Assembly: GCF_030817215.1 (NCBI RefSeq)
Contig: NZ_JAUSZA010000001.1
Location: 6,670,501 to 6,734,500, forward strand
DNA length: 64,000 bases
Direction of reading: 5' to 3'
Origin: Paenibacillus sp. V4I3
Lineage (GTDB): Bacteria; Bacillota; Bacilli; Paenibacillales; NBRC-103111
A model generated the notes under the pieces. That model searched no databases. It was not told where the DNA came from and worked only from the letters and a program-made list of their open reading frames with translations. Position 1 is the first letter of the stretch. Each line of letters opens with the position of its first letter. This document shows, piece by piece, positions 35,978-45,923 of the stretch. The translations under genes and the position numbers were made by a program.

Positions 35978-37123
35978 TTATTGAATCAATCGTTTTCCTA
36001 AGTTTCCGACCCGCATAATTTGGATATCTACATGAACGGTTACCCGCAAGTTTGGAAAAATCCGATCCCAGTTGTCCTTTAATGATTTCCACTGATACGG
36101 GTGCTCTCTATGCAGCGCTTCCCCAAAACCGAAGATGTCTTGTCCGTACTTTTCCTGCACGATTTTTATCGTTTTTTCGATTTTTTCTTTCTCTTTTTTA
36201 TTCAATTTTCGGTTGATATCCTTTAAAATTTCGGATTTGGAAAGGTCAGCACTCGATTGGCTCTCTAATAGCCTCCCCTTACCGGATAATTGGACTTCAA
36301 CAGTAATTTTATCTTGGTTAATGTGAGTGATGATTGTACTTTTCAAGTTAGACACATAGAGTGAATACCTTCCACTTTCAAGCGATTGCGTTAAATACTT
36401 ATCTTTCAATATCCCTTTAACCCATAACGATTGCATTGTTTCCATGCGCCCCAAAAATCCGGCCATTTTTAAGTCTTTGTTGAATACGGCCAGGGAATCG
36501 ATAAGAAATATTTTTTCCTGGTTTTGCTTTTGCGGCGATAGCTTAATGACCGGCATAACCGGTCTTATCCCTTGACTGGTAGCATCTAAGAAAAAGTCCC
36601 GAAGAGCAACATCCCCAATACGGCAAAACTTATCCTGGTCAACTGCCGCAATAGCTGAAAATTGGCTAAATGGGCTGTTGATTTCCAACGCGTCTTTACC
36701 CTCACCGTCCTGTACGACAAAAATATCAGTCCTTAACCGCGTATCGGAATTTCTGGTGTATTGATCCACAATATCCTTAATCCCTCGACGAGCAAGATTC
36801 TCCCCGAAGAAAATGGCTCTGCGGTGCCCTATAAAGATCCTGCGCGGCAATTTCTCTTGTAATTTGTTGATGGTTTCAACTATACTCTTCCCAGTTGCCG
36901 ATATGACAATATTGCCTTTGCCACTGGCCCCTTCCCCCCCTTTCTTTTTAAGAAATTGGGATGGAATTGCGATTTGGGCGCTGACTTGAATAGCTCCGTC
37001 TTTAGCCAGATCAGTTCCGCTTCCTATCCAGAATGCATAATCGTTAATCTCATTCCGATCCCAGCAGCCCGATAAAATTACGATTAGGAGGAATGCCGGT
37101 ACGATCCGTTTGGTTGTTCGCAT
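35978..37123 (-). CDS. gerKC: Spore germination lipoprotein, GerKC (Ger(x)C) type
   Basis: C subunit of the receptor, 381 residues. The signal peptide RIVPAFLLIVILSG leads to lipobox Cys20, then the family start WDRNEINDYAFWIGSGTDL. Two GerAC domains follow, ending near RVTVHVDIQIMRVGNLGKR. It lies between gerKA and gerKB, the same order as gerKA-gerKC-gerKB in Bacillus subtilis. Confidence 0.9.
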   Translation of the reverse strand: MRTTKRIVPAFLLIVILSGCWDRNEINDYAFWIGSGTDLAKDGAIQVSAQIAIPSQFLKKKGGEGASGKGNIVISATGKSIVETINKLQEKLPRRIFIGHRRAIFFGENLARRGIKDIVDQYTRNSDTRLRTDIFVVQDGEGKDALEINSPFSQFSAIAAVDQDKFCRIGDVALRDFFLDATSQGIRPVMPVIKLSPQKQNQEKIFLIDSLAVFNKDLKMAGFLGRMETMQSLWVKGILKDKYLTQSLESGRYSLYVSNLKSTIITHINQDKITVEVQLSGKGRLLESQSSADLSKSEILKDINRKLNKKEKEKIEKTIKIVQEKYGQDIFGFGEALHREHPYQWKSLKDNWDRIFPNLRVTVHVDIQIMRVGNLGKRLIQ

Positions 37124-37159
37124 ATGTATGAATCTCCATGTTCTTGGTAGATGGCATGT

Positions 37160-38605
37160 CTAACCAGGATTCTTCTTTACAAACCTCTTGTGCATCCGGA
37201 CAAGCGTATCCTTGACCATATTGCCTGTAGAGGGCGCTACTGGCTTTAAATAAGGGACCCCAAACGATTTTAAGGTAACCAGGTGTATCAAAATCATAAC
37301 AACCCCCATGGCAACACCATAAACTCCAAAAATTCCGCCTGCGAGTAAAAGCGGAAAGCGTATAAGCCTGAACGGAAGTGACATGCTGTATCTTGGGAAA
37401 GAGAACGAAGCGATACCGGTACCTGCCACAATCATAACAATCGGGGCTGATATAAATCCGGCTTGGACGGCTGCCTCACCGATGACCAGAGCGCCGACGA
37501 TGCTAACTGCCGATCCTACGGCCTTGGGCAGGCGGAGTCCTGCTTCGCGTAATCCCTCAAACATCAATTCCATAAGAAACGTTTCCACTACGGTAGGGAA
37601 AGGAATCCCTTCTCTGGAGGCCGCTATACTCATCATCAGATTAAGAGGAATCATCTGCGGGTGAAACGTTGTGAGCGCTACATATAAGGAAGGCAGCAGC
37701 ATGGATATTACGAAAAGCATCAAGCGGATAAACCGGACGGCCGTTACATACAGGAAGCGTTCATAGTGATCTTCCGCCGATTGAAACCCGGACCAGAAGG
37801 TCATAGGAACAACAAGCGCATTAGGAGAACCGTCCACTAGAATGGCCACTTTTCCTTCCATCAAGCTTGCGGCAACGGTATCAGGACGCTCTGTATTTAG
37901 GATTTGCGGAAATAAAGAAAAGGGATAATCTTCGATATACTCTTCGATATAACTGGCATCAAATATGCGGTCTGTTTTGATGCGGCCTATTCGATTTTTA
38001 ACTTCTTGCAGCACTTCGTTACTTACATTACCTTCAACATAGGCTAAGACGATCTGTGTATTTGTCGTAGTGCCTATCCGAAACGGTTCGAATTTTAGAC
38101 TAGGACTTTTAATTTTCCTGCGAATCATGCTGGTATTCGTCCGAAGTACTTCCGTAAAGCCTTCCTTGGGTCCGCGGATCGTAGTTTCATTCGAAGGCTC
38201 GTCTACAGTCCGCTGCTTATATTCATTTATATCTGCCAGCAGCGCATGTTCCCAGCCATTAACAAGAATGACCGTCTTCCCCTCCAGGATAGCTTCCGAA
38301 GCCTCGTTCAAACAGAATATTTGTTTAAAGCTCGATAACTCAGCCTGATTCAGGGCAACATCTACAGCTGATCCTTTATTTCCGTAAAGATCCGCTCTTA
38401 AAGCTGCTAAGGAGGGAATAATAGCTTGCTCCATAAGACTAGTACTTGTAAATCCATCCAAATATATGAGGAGATTTTGAACATTTCCATTCACATGCAA
38501 AGGGCGGAATAAGATGTCGGAGCAATTACGGAACACAGCTTTGAGCGCTGCTTCGTTAACAACAAGGCTTTTATGAACGGGACTGATTGGCTCTTCTGGT
38601 TTCAT
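37160..38605 (-). CDS. gerKA: Spore germination receptor subunit, GerKA type
   Basis: A subunit of the receptor, 481 residues. A soluble N-terminal half (FRIGTTTNTQIVLAYVEGNV, then IFDASYIEEYIEDYPFSLFP) is followed by about five membrane segments with the conserved TTFHPQMIPLNLMMSIAASR and VGSAVSIVGALVIGEAAVQA, and a basic tail. It is the first gene of the operon. This and its two partners support the view that the host forms endospores. Confidence 0.92.
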   Translation of the reverse strand: MKPEEPISPVHKSLVVNEAALKAVFRNCSDILFRPLHVNGNVQNLLIYLDGFTSTSLMEQAIIPSLAALRADLYGNKGSAVDVALNQAELSSFKQIFCLNEASEAILEGKTVILVNGWEHALLADINEYKQRTVDEPSNETTIRGPKEGFTEVLRTNTSMIRRKIKSPSLKFEPFRIGTTTNTQIVLAYVEGNVSNEVLQEVKNRIGRIKTDRIFDASYIEEYIEDYPFSLFPQILNTERPDTVAASLMEGKVAILVDGSPNALVVPMTFWSGFQSAEDHYERFLYVTAVRFIRLMLFVISMLLPSLYVALTTFHPQMIPLNLMMSIAASREGIPFPTVVETFLMELMFEGLREAGLRLPKAVGSAVSIVGALVIGEAAVQAGFISAPIVMIVAGTGIASFSFPRYSMSLPFRLIRFPLLLAGGIFGVYGVAMGVVMILIHLVTLKSFGVPYLKPVAPSTGNMVKDTLVRMHKRFVKKNPG

Positions 38606-38736
38606 TATTGAATTATCACTCCGTATGTAATAATTTGCTTAGTATGAACCCGTTGTTGGAATAGTATACCAATCATATATAATTTCTGGTTATACCCTCT
38701 GAAAGCCCGATAAATTGTAAATGCTTGGTTAAGCAT

Positions 38737-38784
38737 AAAAAAAAGAAGCTAAATCAGGTTGCTGCAGCATACCGATTTAACTTC
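38737..38784 (-). terminator. Terminator of dps
   Basis: GAAGTTAAATCGGT pairs with ACCTGATTTAGCTTC around a short loop, followed by eight T residues on the minus strand. It lies 38 bp after the dps stop. Confidence 0.85.
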
Positions 38785-38821
38785 ATTTAGCATTGCACAA
38801 ACACAAAACAATAAAATTCCT

Positions 38822-39268
38822 TTATTCAAGAAATGAATGCAACATCCAAACATGCTTTTCCAAGGATGTGTGAATCACCAGCAACATATCTGCGGTTGTT
38901 TCGTCTTTGAGTGATTCTGCTAAAGCCATTCCTTCCCTTAATTCTACAATCATAATTTCAAAATCATGAGCGATGGTTTTCACCATTTGATCAGCATTTT
39001 CTGTTCCGGCTGCTTCTTTCACAGAGGAATGGTTTAAATAGTCTACCATTCTCGCCATCGGCTTCCCTTTAATAGCCAGTACCCGCTCAGCTAAATCATC
39101 AAAATGAAGCGCTACTTCGTTATATAATTCTTCAAATTTGAGATGAAGCGTAAAAAACTGATGTCCTTTCACATACCAATGGAAGTTGTGCAGCTTCGTA
39201 TACAGCACATTCAAGTTTGCGATTTGTTTATTCAATACTTCTTGCAGTGTAACGGTGGTTGTACTCAT
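38822..39268 (-). CDS. dps: Dps/MrgA-type DNA-protecting ferritin
   Basis: Cytoplasmic 12-subunit mini-ferritin of 148 residues that oxidises and stores iron using peroxide and shields DNA. Intersubunit ferroxidase residues are visible: His30-Trp31 in KLHNFHWYVKG, and Asp/Glu in HFDDLAERVLAIKG at 55-68. RBS GGAGG is nine bases before the ATG. Its promoter carries the OxyR-like operator shared with five other promoters here, in keeping with peroxide or electrophile control rather than, or besides, PerR. Confidence 0.93.
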   Translation of the reverse strand: MSTTTVTLQEVLNKQIANLNVLYTKLHNFHWYVKGHQFFTLHLKFEELYNEVALHFDDLAERVLAIKGKPMARMVDYLNHSSVKEAAGTENADQMVKTIAHDFEIMIVELREGMALAESLKDETTADMLLVIHTSLEKHVWMLHSFLE

Positions 39269-39332
39269 CCTATCTCGCCTCCAATATTTAATTCATTCAC
39301 TCAGCATTTGATTTAACATAGTTCACCAACTT

Positions 39333-39398
39333 AATATACTGAAAATAATCTTCACGAACAATTCTATTTTTTCTATAAAATATATAGCTATAAACTAT
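39333..39398 (-). promoter_or_regulatory. OxyR-like operator and promoter of dps (site A)
   Basis: On the minus strand: ATAG-N7-CTAT-N7-ATAG (39398-39373), then 11 bp, then -35 TTGTTC (39361-39356), 17 bp, -10 TATATT (39338-39333). Predicted transcription start is near 39326, about 58 bp before the dps ATG. Same layout as sites B to F. Confidence 0.75.
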
Positions 39399-39466
39399 AT
39401 TTCCTCTCACATCGATTCATTATGAACGTATAAGCAACGACTATTTGCCCATTGCCTCTAAGCCGG

Positions 39467-42400
39467 TTACTCAATTCGCAACCGGAAGGTTTTATCCCCA
39501 ATCGGAACTATCTCCATTTCGTTTTCTTTAGCATATCTGACCTCAGAGAGTAATACATTGTCCTGCAATACATGATCAAATTGCTCCAACGCTTCTTTCA
39601 ACGGAGCATCGACATCTAGAGTAAGGATCACTCTTTTTTCAATCGGTAAATCCAGCCTCTTGCGGTAATCCTGAATCGCGCGTATGACTTCACGTACAAT
39701 ACCTTCCTGTTCTAATTCCTCTGTTATCGTCGTATTCAAAGCAACATTGATTTGGTAACCGGACGCGGAAGCATAACCCTCTTTCCCTTGTTTTTCCACC
39801 AGCAGCTCATCCAATGAGATAAGAATTGATTCACCTGCGAGTGTGACTTCTAAGAAGCCTCTTTCCACCGTTTGTTTGGCCTCAGATGCAGATAGCTGTT
39901 TTAAATAGTTTTGAACGGGGCCGACGAATTTCCCGTATTTTTTGCCGGCAACTTTCAAGTTCAGTCTTAAATTGTAGTTGACGAAGCTGCTATCGCTTTG
40001 TTCCACTCGGATCGCTTTAACGTTGATTTCATCTTTTATGATATCCTCGAATGGGTTCAGATTAAATTCACGGTCTATCGAGACGATCAGTTCAGATAAA
40101 GGCTGGCGAGTCTTGATCCCCATTTCATTCCGGACGCTGCGTGCCAACTCGACAATTTGTCGTACGGTTTCCATGTCTTTTTCCAGCTCCCCATCAATAA
40201 CATGTCCCATTACCAACGGATAATCAGTTAGATGGACGCTGCCTTCGCCGCCAAGGTTGCTGAAAATATCTTCGGCAATGAGAGGGATATACGGTGCAAT
40301 CATCTGAGCAAGTGTTAACAGAACTTGGCGCAGTGTTTGGTACGCAAATACCTTGTCTTCTGTCATTTGGCTGCCCCAGAAACGGTCACGTGAGCGACGA
40401 ATATACCAATTGCTAAGCTCGTCGACGAACGTTTCTATATGCTTTGCCGGGTTCAAAAAGTCATAAACCTCAAGCCCCTTCACTACGTTTTGCAAGGTGG
40501 TATTTAATCTCGATAACACCCAACAGTCTAATTCGTTCTTAGAAGTTTGCTGTGGATAGTCTTCGGGATTATATTGATCAATCGTCGCGTACAATGAATA
40601 AAAAGCATGCGTGTTGTTGATCGTATCAACCACTTTAGACTTTGCCTCGGCTACAATCTGCTTCGAAAACCTCTTGCTGTTCCACGGTGCGCTGTCAGAG
40701 AGCAGGGCCCAGCGAAACGCGTCCGCTCCGTATTCATCGATAATTTCCCATGGGTCAATGACATTCCCTTTGCTTTTGGACATCTTTAGACCATTTTCAT
40801 CCAACACGTGTCCGGTTGAAATTACCGCTTTGTATGGAGATTTTCCGGTATACAATGTGGATACCGCCATCAGGCTGAAGAACCAGCCTCTCGTTTGGTC
40901 GATGCCTTCACAGATCATATCAGCAGGATACTGATCATTGAATAGCTTTTCATCACCGAACGGATGATGGTACTGGGCAAACGGCATTGAACCGCTGTCG
41001 AACCACACGTCGATCACTTCAGGCGTTCTTACCATGGTGCCTCCACAAGAGCAGTGTAATTTAACATTGTCCACATAAGGTTTATGCAGCTCCAAGTGCT
41101 CACTGATTGCTTCCACAGATTTTTCACGCATATCTTTATGACTTCCAGGCGCATACTCGGATGTGCAATCCGGGCAAATCCAGATGTTCAGCGGAGTACC
41201 CCAGTATCGATTCCGACTAATATTCCAATCCACAAGGTCTTCTAGGAATTTGCCGAAACGTCCTTCACGTATATGGGAAGGGTACCAATCGATTGTTTTG
41301 TTATTCTCGATCAACTGATCTTTGACTGCGGTCGTTTTGATGAACCAGCTTTCCATCGCATAGTAGAGCAGAGGCGATTTACACCGCCAGCAGAATGGGT
41401 AGCTGTGTTCATATCGTTCCTTCGAGAACAGCAGGTTGCGTTCGGACAAGTTTTTCACGATATCGACGTCACAATCTTTGACAAATCGTCCGGCGAAATC
41501 GGAGACTTGATCGGTATATCGTCCGGCCAAGTTCACTACGTTCACGAAATCCAATTCGTGCTGGCGGCTCGTACGGTAGTCGTCTTCCCCATACGCCGGT
41601 GCCGTATGAACGATGCCGGTACCATTCATATCGCTGACATAGTTGGCATCTACAATAATATGCCCTTTGTTCACGGTGATATAGGCGAAAGGGGGCTCAT
41701 AAGCAGTTCCTATGAATTCCGAACCTTTGTGAGTAGATAAGATCTCAAAGTCCTCTTTGAAAACCTTTTCTGCAAGTTTTTTTGCAACCACATATACTTC
41801 GCCGTTTTGTCTTACTTTAACGTAATCAATGTCCCTGTTTATCGCCAGCGCCACGTTGGCCGGCAGCGTCCAAGGTGTAGTCGTCCATGAAAGGAAGATT
41901 TCTTCACCTTTCTTGCTTCTAAATTTCACGGTTGCACTCAAATCTTTTACGTCTTCATAGCCTTGCGCCACTTCATGAGAACTGAGAGTCGTTTGGCAGT
42001 CAGGGCAATATGGGCTGACGCGGTGACTTTTATACAACATCTCTTTTTTATGAATTTCAGACAAAATGTGCCAAACGCTCTCGATATAATCATTGGTCAG
42101 CGTAACGTAAGGAGCATCCATGTCAGTCCAATAAGCGATTGCTTCTGTAAGTTCGCGCCATTGCTTCTCATATTCGAACACACTACTTTTACATTTTTCA
42201 ACGAATTCGGCTATTCCGTATTTCTCGATCTCTTTTTTTCCCGAAATACCCAACTGTTTTTCCACACCAAGCTCGACCGGAAGGCCATGTGTGTCCCATC
42301 CGGCTTTGCGGATAACACGGTAGCCTGACATTGTTTTATAGCGACCGATGAAATCTTTAATGACGCGTCCGAGTACATGGCCGATATGAGGCTTACCATT

Positions 42401-42547
42401 TGCGGTGGGAGGCCCTTCATAAAATACGAAGTTTGGGTAAGCTCCCCGGTTATCAATTGATTTGCGAAACGTATCGTTGTGGTTCCATTGATTCAAGATA
42501 CGCAGCTCACGAGCCCTTGCTTTTTCTTTGACATCAACTTTTCTCAT
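39467..42547 (-). CDS. ileS: Isoleucyl-tRNA synthetase, eukaryotic-like type 2
   Basis: Class I aminoacyl-tRNA synthetase of about 1026 residues charging tRNA-Ile. The HIGH motif is PHIGH near residue 55, the KMSKS motif is KMSKSKGNVIDPW, and Cys pairs occur in SPYCPDCQTT, WICPDCTSEY and HCSCGGTM. There is no C-terminal zinc finger and the tail resembles eukaryotic enzymes, which marks IleRS type 2. This type often accompanies a normal IleRS and is commonly less sensitive to mupirocin. The start was placed at ATG 42547, nine bases after AAAGG; the ATG at 42556 overlaps that site. It lies 52 bp after the LtrA gene, with no room for a T-box. Confidence 0.9.
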   Translation of the reverse strand: MRKVDVKEKARARELRILNQWNHNDTFRKSIDNRGAYPNFVFYEGPPTANGKPHIGHVLGRVIKDFIGRYKTMSGYRVIRKAGWDTHGLPVELGVEKQLGISGKKEIEKYGIAEFVEKCKSSVFEYEKQWRELTEAIAYWTDMDAPYVTLTNDYIESVWHILSEIHKKEMLYKSHRVSPYCPDCQTTLSSHEVAQGYEDVKDLSATVKFRSKKGEEIFLSWTTTPWTLPANVALAINRDIDYVKVRQNGEVYVVAKKLAEKVFKEDFEILSTHKGSEFIGTAYEPPFAYITVNKGHIIVDANYVSDMNGTGIVHTAPAYGEDDYRTSRQHELDFVNVVNLAGRYTDQVSDFAGRFVKDCDVDIVKNLSERNLLFSKERYEHSYPFCWRCKSPLLYYAMESWFIKTTAVKDQLIENNKTIDWYPSHIREGRFGKFLEDLVDWNISRNRYWGTPLNIWICPDCTSEYAPGSHKDMREKSVEAISEHLELHKPYVDNVKLHCSCGGTMVRTPEVIDVWFDSGSMPFAQYHHPFGDEKLFNDQYPADMICEGIDQTRGWFFSLMAVSTLYTGKSPYKAVISTGHVLDENGLKMSKSKGNVIDPWEIIDEYGADAFRWALLSDSAPWNSKRFSKQIVAEAKSKVVDTINNTHAFYSLYATIDQYNPEDYPQQTSKNELDCWVLSRLNTTLQNVVKGLEVYDFLNPAKHIETFVDELSNWYIRRSRDRFWGSQMTEDKVFAYQTLRQVLLTLAQMIAPYIPLIAEDIFSNLGGEGSVHLTDYPLVMGHVIDGELEKDMETVRQIVELARSVRNEMGIKTRQPLSELIVSIDREFNLNPFEDIIKDEINVKAIRVEQSDSSFVNYNLRLNLKVAGKKYGKFVGPVQNYLKQLSASEAKQTVERGFLEVTLAGESILISLDELLVEKQGKEGYASASGYQINVALNTTITEELEQEGIVREVIRAIQDYRKRLDLPIEKRVILTLDVDAPLKEALEQFDHVLQDNVLLSEVRYAKENEMEIVPIGDKTFRLRIE

Positions 42548-42599
42548 GTCTGCCATCCTTTCTCAATTTAAATATACTTTTGGAAACGCCCCAAAAAAC

Positions 42600-43688
42600 T
42601 CAAGTCGTTAATTTTGCGTATACGATAAAAAACACCATCATCTCTCCGATGATTGCATAATTAGGTACATGAAAAACCAAATCCAACGCAATAAAACATC
42701 CAACTATCCCCAATAATATCCCCAAATGATAGTACTTCAGGCGTATGTGTTTGTGTCTATATCGGTGGAAAACCAGTGACGTAGAAAAAAAATAAAGCAG
42801 AACTGATCCAAAAATAAAACCCAACATGAATGGATAATTGAGTTGTTCCTTAAATAACAATTGGATCGAAGCAGCTATCATACTCATGGATAAATAAATG
42901 AATAGATGGCCATAAATTATCGTTTGGCCGGCAGTTTGTATTTCTTTGCTCACTTTCCTTTCAATATTATCAAAATATTGCCACCACAAAGCAATAACTA
43001 ATATACATGTAAATGAGGCAAACAAAATGGATGGCAAAGTCCAATCACTTGACTGCAAAACAGCAAGTATACTGATTACTGATTCACCAAGAAGAATAAG
43101 TGTAAACAATGCAAAGCGTTCCAATAAGTGTTCGGTATGTGTGGGTGTTTTTACCAGGTACCGCCGGCCGATTAACGGCAGCATAATATCTACAGCAATT
43201 CCCGCATACAGAATCGCATAACGGATCCATGAGTCAAAGAAAAGCGAGCAGGAAGATATCATTATTCCAATCCAAAAGCGAGTCCCCAAATATCGAGCGG
43301 TCATTTGCTGGTGTGTGCCTATTGCTTTGTGTACCGTAAGGTATTGAATAGCTGTCAGTGCTCTCGAACCAATATAGCCTACAAAGAAGGGAATATAGAA
43401 GTGATCAAAATTAACGGATAGGCTTGCTGTCATAATTAAAACAAAGAATAGTTGCAAAAACATGAATATCCTTTGAGTAACGATATCTTGGCCAAAACGA
43501 TTATTAAAGAGAGTTTGTCCTACCCACGCCCACCAGATTGGAATGAAAATTAAAACAAATTTGGTTAAGTATTCAATGGAAATGGTTCCATGATCGGTAT
43601 GCAGCAAGACGTGGTTCGCTTTTGATACTGCTGCTACAAAGAGTAGATCGTAAAAAAGCTCCAACCAGGTTACCTTTTTCTCAACCAT
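42600..43688 (-). CDS. LtrA (low temperature requirement A) family membrane protein
   Basis: Polytopic membrane protein of 362 residues. It begins MVEKKVTWLELFYDLLFVAA, the conserved LtrA opening, and has about ten membrane segments (WWAWVGQTLFNNRFGQDIVT, LILLGESVISILAVLQ). The start at 43688 has AAAGGGAG ten bases before it; the frame extends further without support. The function of LtrA proteins is poorly known. It lies just upstream of ileS and may be co-transcribed. Confidence 0.85.
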   Translation of the reverse strand: MVEKKVTWLELFYDLLFVAAVSKANHVLLHTDHGTISIEYLTKFVLIFIPIWWAWVGQTLFNNRFGQDIVTQRIFMFLQLFFVLIMTASLSVNFDHFYIPFFVGYIGSRALTAIQYLTVHKAIGTHQQMTARYLGTRFWIGIMISSCSLFFDSWIRYAILYAGIAVDIMLPLIGRRYLVKTPTHTEHLLERFALFTLILLGESVISILAVLQSSDWTLPSILFASFTCILVIALWWQYFDNIERKVSKEIQTAGQTIIYGHLFIYLSMSMIAASIQLLFKEQLNYPFMLGFIFGSVLLYFFSTSLVFHRYRHKHIRLKYYHLGILLGIVGCFIALDLVFHVPNYAIIGEMMVFFIVYAKLTT

Positions 43689-43810
43689 AACTTCAAAACT
43701 CCCTTTATTTGACTTCATGCTGTTCACTAAAACAATGAGAGAAAGGACTATCATTAATGTTCGATAGCCCCACGTGTAAAAAAAATTATATTTTCAATTT
43801 ATTAGCAATT

Positions 43811-44809
43811 TCACTTATTTACTAGATAAGCCGCAACTTCAGCTAACCGTGAAGCGTAACCCCATTCGTTATCGTACCATGTCGCGACGGATAGGAGTTC
43901 CCCCTGTACTTGAGTCAATGGAAGGTCAATGATGGAGGAATGGGAATCACCTACGATACGAGAAGATGCCCATTCGCCTTCTAAAACATCAAGGACTCCC
44001 TTCAACTGACCATCTGTAGCGGCACTGCGGAAAATATCATTAACCTGTTGAATCGTACATGGCTTTTCCGTAACAAGGTTTAATTCAGCAATACTTCCGG
44101 TACGAGTTGGAATTCGGTATGCCTTACCCGTAATCTGTAAATCGTTCCATATGAATTTAAGGGCTCTTGCAGCTCCGGATGAAGAAGGAATGATATTTTC
44201 TGCAGCGGCCCATGAATCCCGTCGATCCTTCATAGGCTGATCCGTTAGAGATTGCGTGTTTGTATAGGAATGGACAGTCGAGAATAGACCATACTTGATC
44301 CCGAAGTTTTCTCTTACGATTTTGATGACTGGAGCCAATGCATTGGTCGTACAACTCGCCATACTAATGATCTTGTGCTTTTCCGGATCGAAACTATCCA
44401 GATTTATCCCTTTAAGCAATACAGCATCACAATCCTCAAGGCTCTTACTGGGTCCACTAACTAGTACTCTATTTGCACCACGATCCAAATGGACTTGAGC
44501 AATAGCACGGGTAACGGCACGGCCTGTACAGTCGATTACCAGATCCACATCCAAGGCCTTCCAATCTGGAACTTCTTTAGACGAATTGATAAACTGAATT
44601 TCACGTCCGCCAATAACCATAAGACCTTCTCGTCCCGAGACATCTTCTTTCCAGCGTTTATAGTTGGTGTCCACTTCGAAAAGAGCGGCAAGTGTCGCTT
44701 CATCTTTAATATCTGAAATAGAAACCGGAACGAAAAGTTGATCCTGCAAAGCGACTCTTAATAATTGCCTTCCAATACGCCCAAATCCGAATATTCCTAT
44801 TTTTCCCAT
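43811..44809 (-). CDS. Glyceraldehyde-3-phosphate dehydrogenase family enzyme
   Basis: Cytoplasmic NAD(P)-dependent enzyme of 332 residues. The start was set at ATG 44809, behind GGAGG. Rossmann motif KIGIFGFGRIGRQLL, catalytic Cys153 in ASCTTNALAP and His180 in STVHSYTNTQ; the substrate loop SSSGAARAL and the C-terminal WYDNEWGYASR are conserved. It differs from housekeeping GapA in several blocks (IGGREIQFINSSKEVPDW), and no pgk or tpi gene is nearby, so it may be a second, specialised GAPDH. It is followed by LtrA and preceded by a small unknown protein. Confidence 0.87.
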   Translation of the reverse strand: MGKIGIFGFGRIGRQLLRVALQDQLFVPVSISDIKDEATLAALFEVDTNYKRWKEDVSGREGLMVIGGREIQFINSSKEVPDWKALDVDLVIDCTGRAVTRAIAQVHLDRGANRVLVSGPSKSLEDCDAVLLKGINLDSFDPEKHKIISMASCTTNALAPVIKIVRENFGIKYGLFSTVHSYTNTQSLTDQPMKDRRDSWAAAENIIPSSSGAARALKFIWNDLQITGKAYRIPTRTGSIAELNLVTEKPCTIQQVNDIFRSAATDGQLKGVLDVLEGEWASSRIVGDSHSSIIDLPLTQVQGELLSVATWYDNEWGYASRLAEVAAYLVNK

Positions 44810-44858
44810 AGTTAACCTCCATAGATTGTTGAATAAAATTTTCTTAGCCATCCATGAT

Positions 44859-45185
44859 TTAAATGCCAAATTCATCCGGAATATACTCGATCCGAGATTC
44901 GGCGAAGATAGTAAGCTGCTTGAGCGGTTCGTCGTATATCACAAGACCTTCTTTAACATAAAACCAAATTTTCATCGCTGGTTGATCACCATATTCCCGA
45001 AAAAGAAACACATTCAATTCTTGTTTCCAACGTAGAATCTCATGGATATCCACGTCCTGTGTAATGATTAAAGTAATTCTCCAACCCTGACCCATACGCA
45101 TCACAGAATATTCCATAGGTTGTTGTTCGGTATGAATAAATGTCCTACCTCCAACCGAATGCCTAACCACAAGTACCTCTTTCAT
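44859..45185 (-). CDS. Small hypothetical protein
   Basis: Predicted soluble protein of 108 residues. The start at ATG 45185 follows ATAGGAGGGC, a strong ribosome site. The sequence alternates beta strands and helices (EYSVMRMGQGWRITLIITQD, EILRWKQELNVFLFREYG) with no signal peptide, membrane segment or Cys cluster. It lies between the pirin and GAPDH genes on the same strand with short gaps, so probably in one transcript. No family recognised. Confidence 0.6.
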   Translation of the reverse strand: MKEVLVVRHSVGGRTFIHTEQQPMEYSVMRMGQGWRITLIITQDVDIHEILRWKQELNVFLFREYGDQPAMKIWFYVKEGLVIYDEPLKQLTIFAESRIEYIPDEFGI

Positions 45186-45204
45186 ATAAGCCCTCCTATT
45201 CGTC

Positions 45205-45903
45205 TTATGGAAGGTCAATCAGCATTAGAAATGCATCTTCCACCGCCATGATGCTCAACTGAGACAAAGATTCGATTCGAGCCGTATCCCCTTCACCTAA
45301 CCGAGTATTGTTCACTGTGATTCGTCCCTCAATGACGAAAAGAAATATCCGGCGTCCCTCTCCCTGCTGAAAGGTAATATCTTTATCTTTATCCAACCTG
45401 CTTAAATAGAGAGTTAGGTCTTGATGGATTTTAACCGTCTGCTCCGAACCCTGCGGATCAACGATGGGGAGCAAGGCATTCTTTAATTTCTCTGAATGGT
45501 ATCGGCGGGTTTCATACGAAGGATCTAATCCCCGTTCATTTGGCATGAACCACAATTGAAGAATTCTCATCGGCTCAGTCTGCGAAGCGTTGTATTCAGC
45601 ATGGACGACTCCGGACCCCGCGCTCATTCGCTGTACTTCCCCAGTTGTTGTTACCTCCATGTTCCCTAAATTGTCTTCATGACGGACGGATCCTGAAAGT
45701 ACGATTGTCAAGATTTCCATATCGCTGTGCGGGTGGGCACCAAATCCTTTGTCGGGATCTACGTCATCGTCATTGCATACTCGCAAAACTCCAAAACCAG
45801 TGTTATTTGGGTCATAGTAATTGCCAAACGAGAAGCTTAATCGGCTCCGCAGCCATCCATGATCTACGTTAAACCGAGAATCAGCCGGGAATACTTGAAT
45901 CAT
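45205..45903 (-). CDS. Pirin-family bicupin protein (YhhW-like)
   Basis: Cytoplasmic bicupin of 232 residues. The N-terminal cupin has the metal ligands in GAHPHSDMEILTIVLSG and GVVHAEYN, and the pirin signature RMSAGSGVVHAE is present. The C-terminal cupin is shorter and lacks the ligands. Some homologues cleave quercetin and related flavonols with oxygen, while others are redox sensors. Its location beside yjdI/yjdJ and MhqO-type genes fits aromatic or redox stress. It ends 19 bp before the next gene on the strand. Confidence 0.88.
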   Translation of the reverse strand: MIQVFPADSRFNVDHGWLRSRLSFSFGNYYDPNNTGFGVLRVCNDDDVDPDKGFGAHPHSDMEILTIVLSGSVRHEDNLGNMEVTTTGEVQRMSAGSGVVHAEYNASQTEPMRILQLWFMPNERGLDPSYETRRYHSEKLKNALLPIVDPQGSEQTVKIHQDLTLYLSRLDKDKDITFQQGEGRRIFLFVIEGRITVNNTRLGEGDTARIESLSQLSIMAVEDAFLMLIDLP

Positions 45904-45923
45904 ATTAGAACTCCCCTTTTCAG

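Noticed and set aside
42548..42599. Possible T-box leader for ileS
   Set aside because: The gap to the LtrA stop is only about 50 bp, too short for a T-box.
43721..43765. CTAT and ATAG words before the LtrA gene
   Set aside because: They are 12 bp apart, not 7, so they do not fit the operator.
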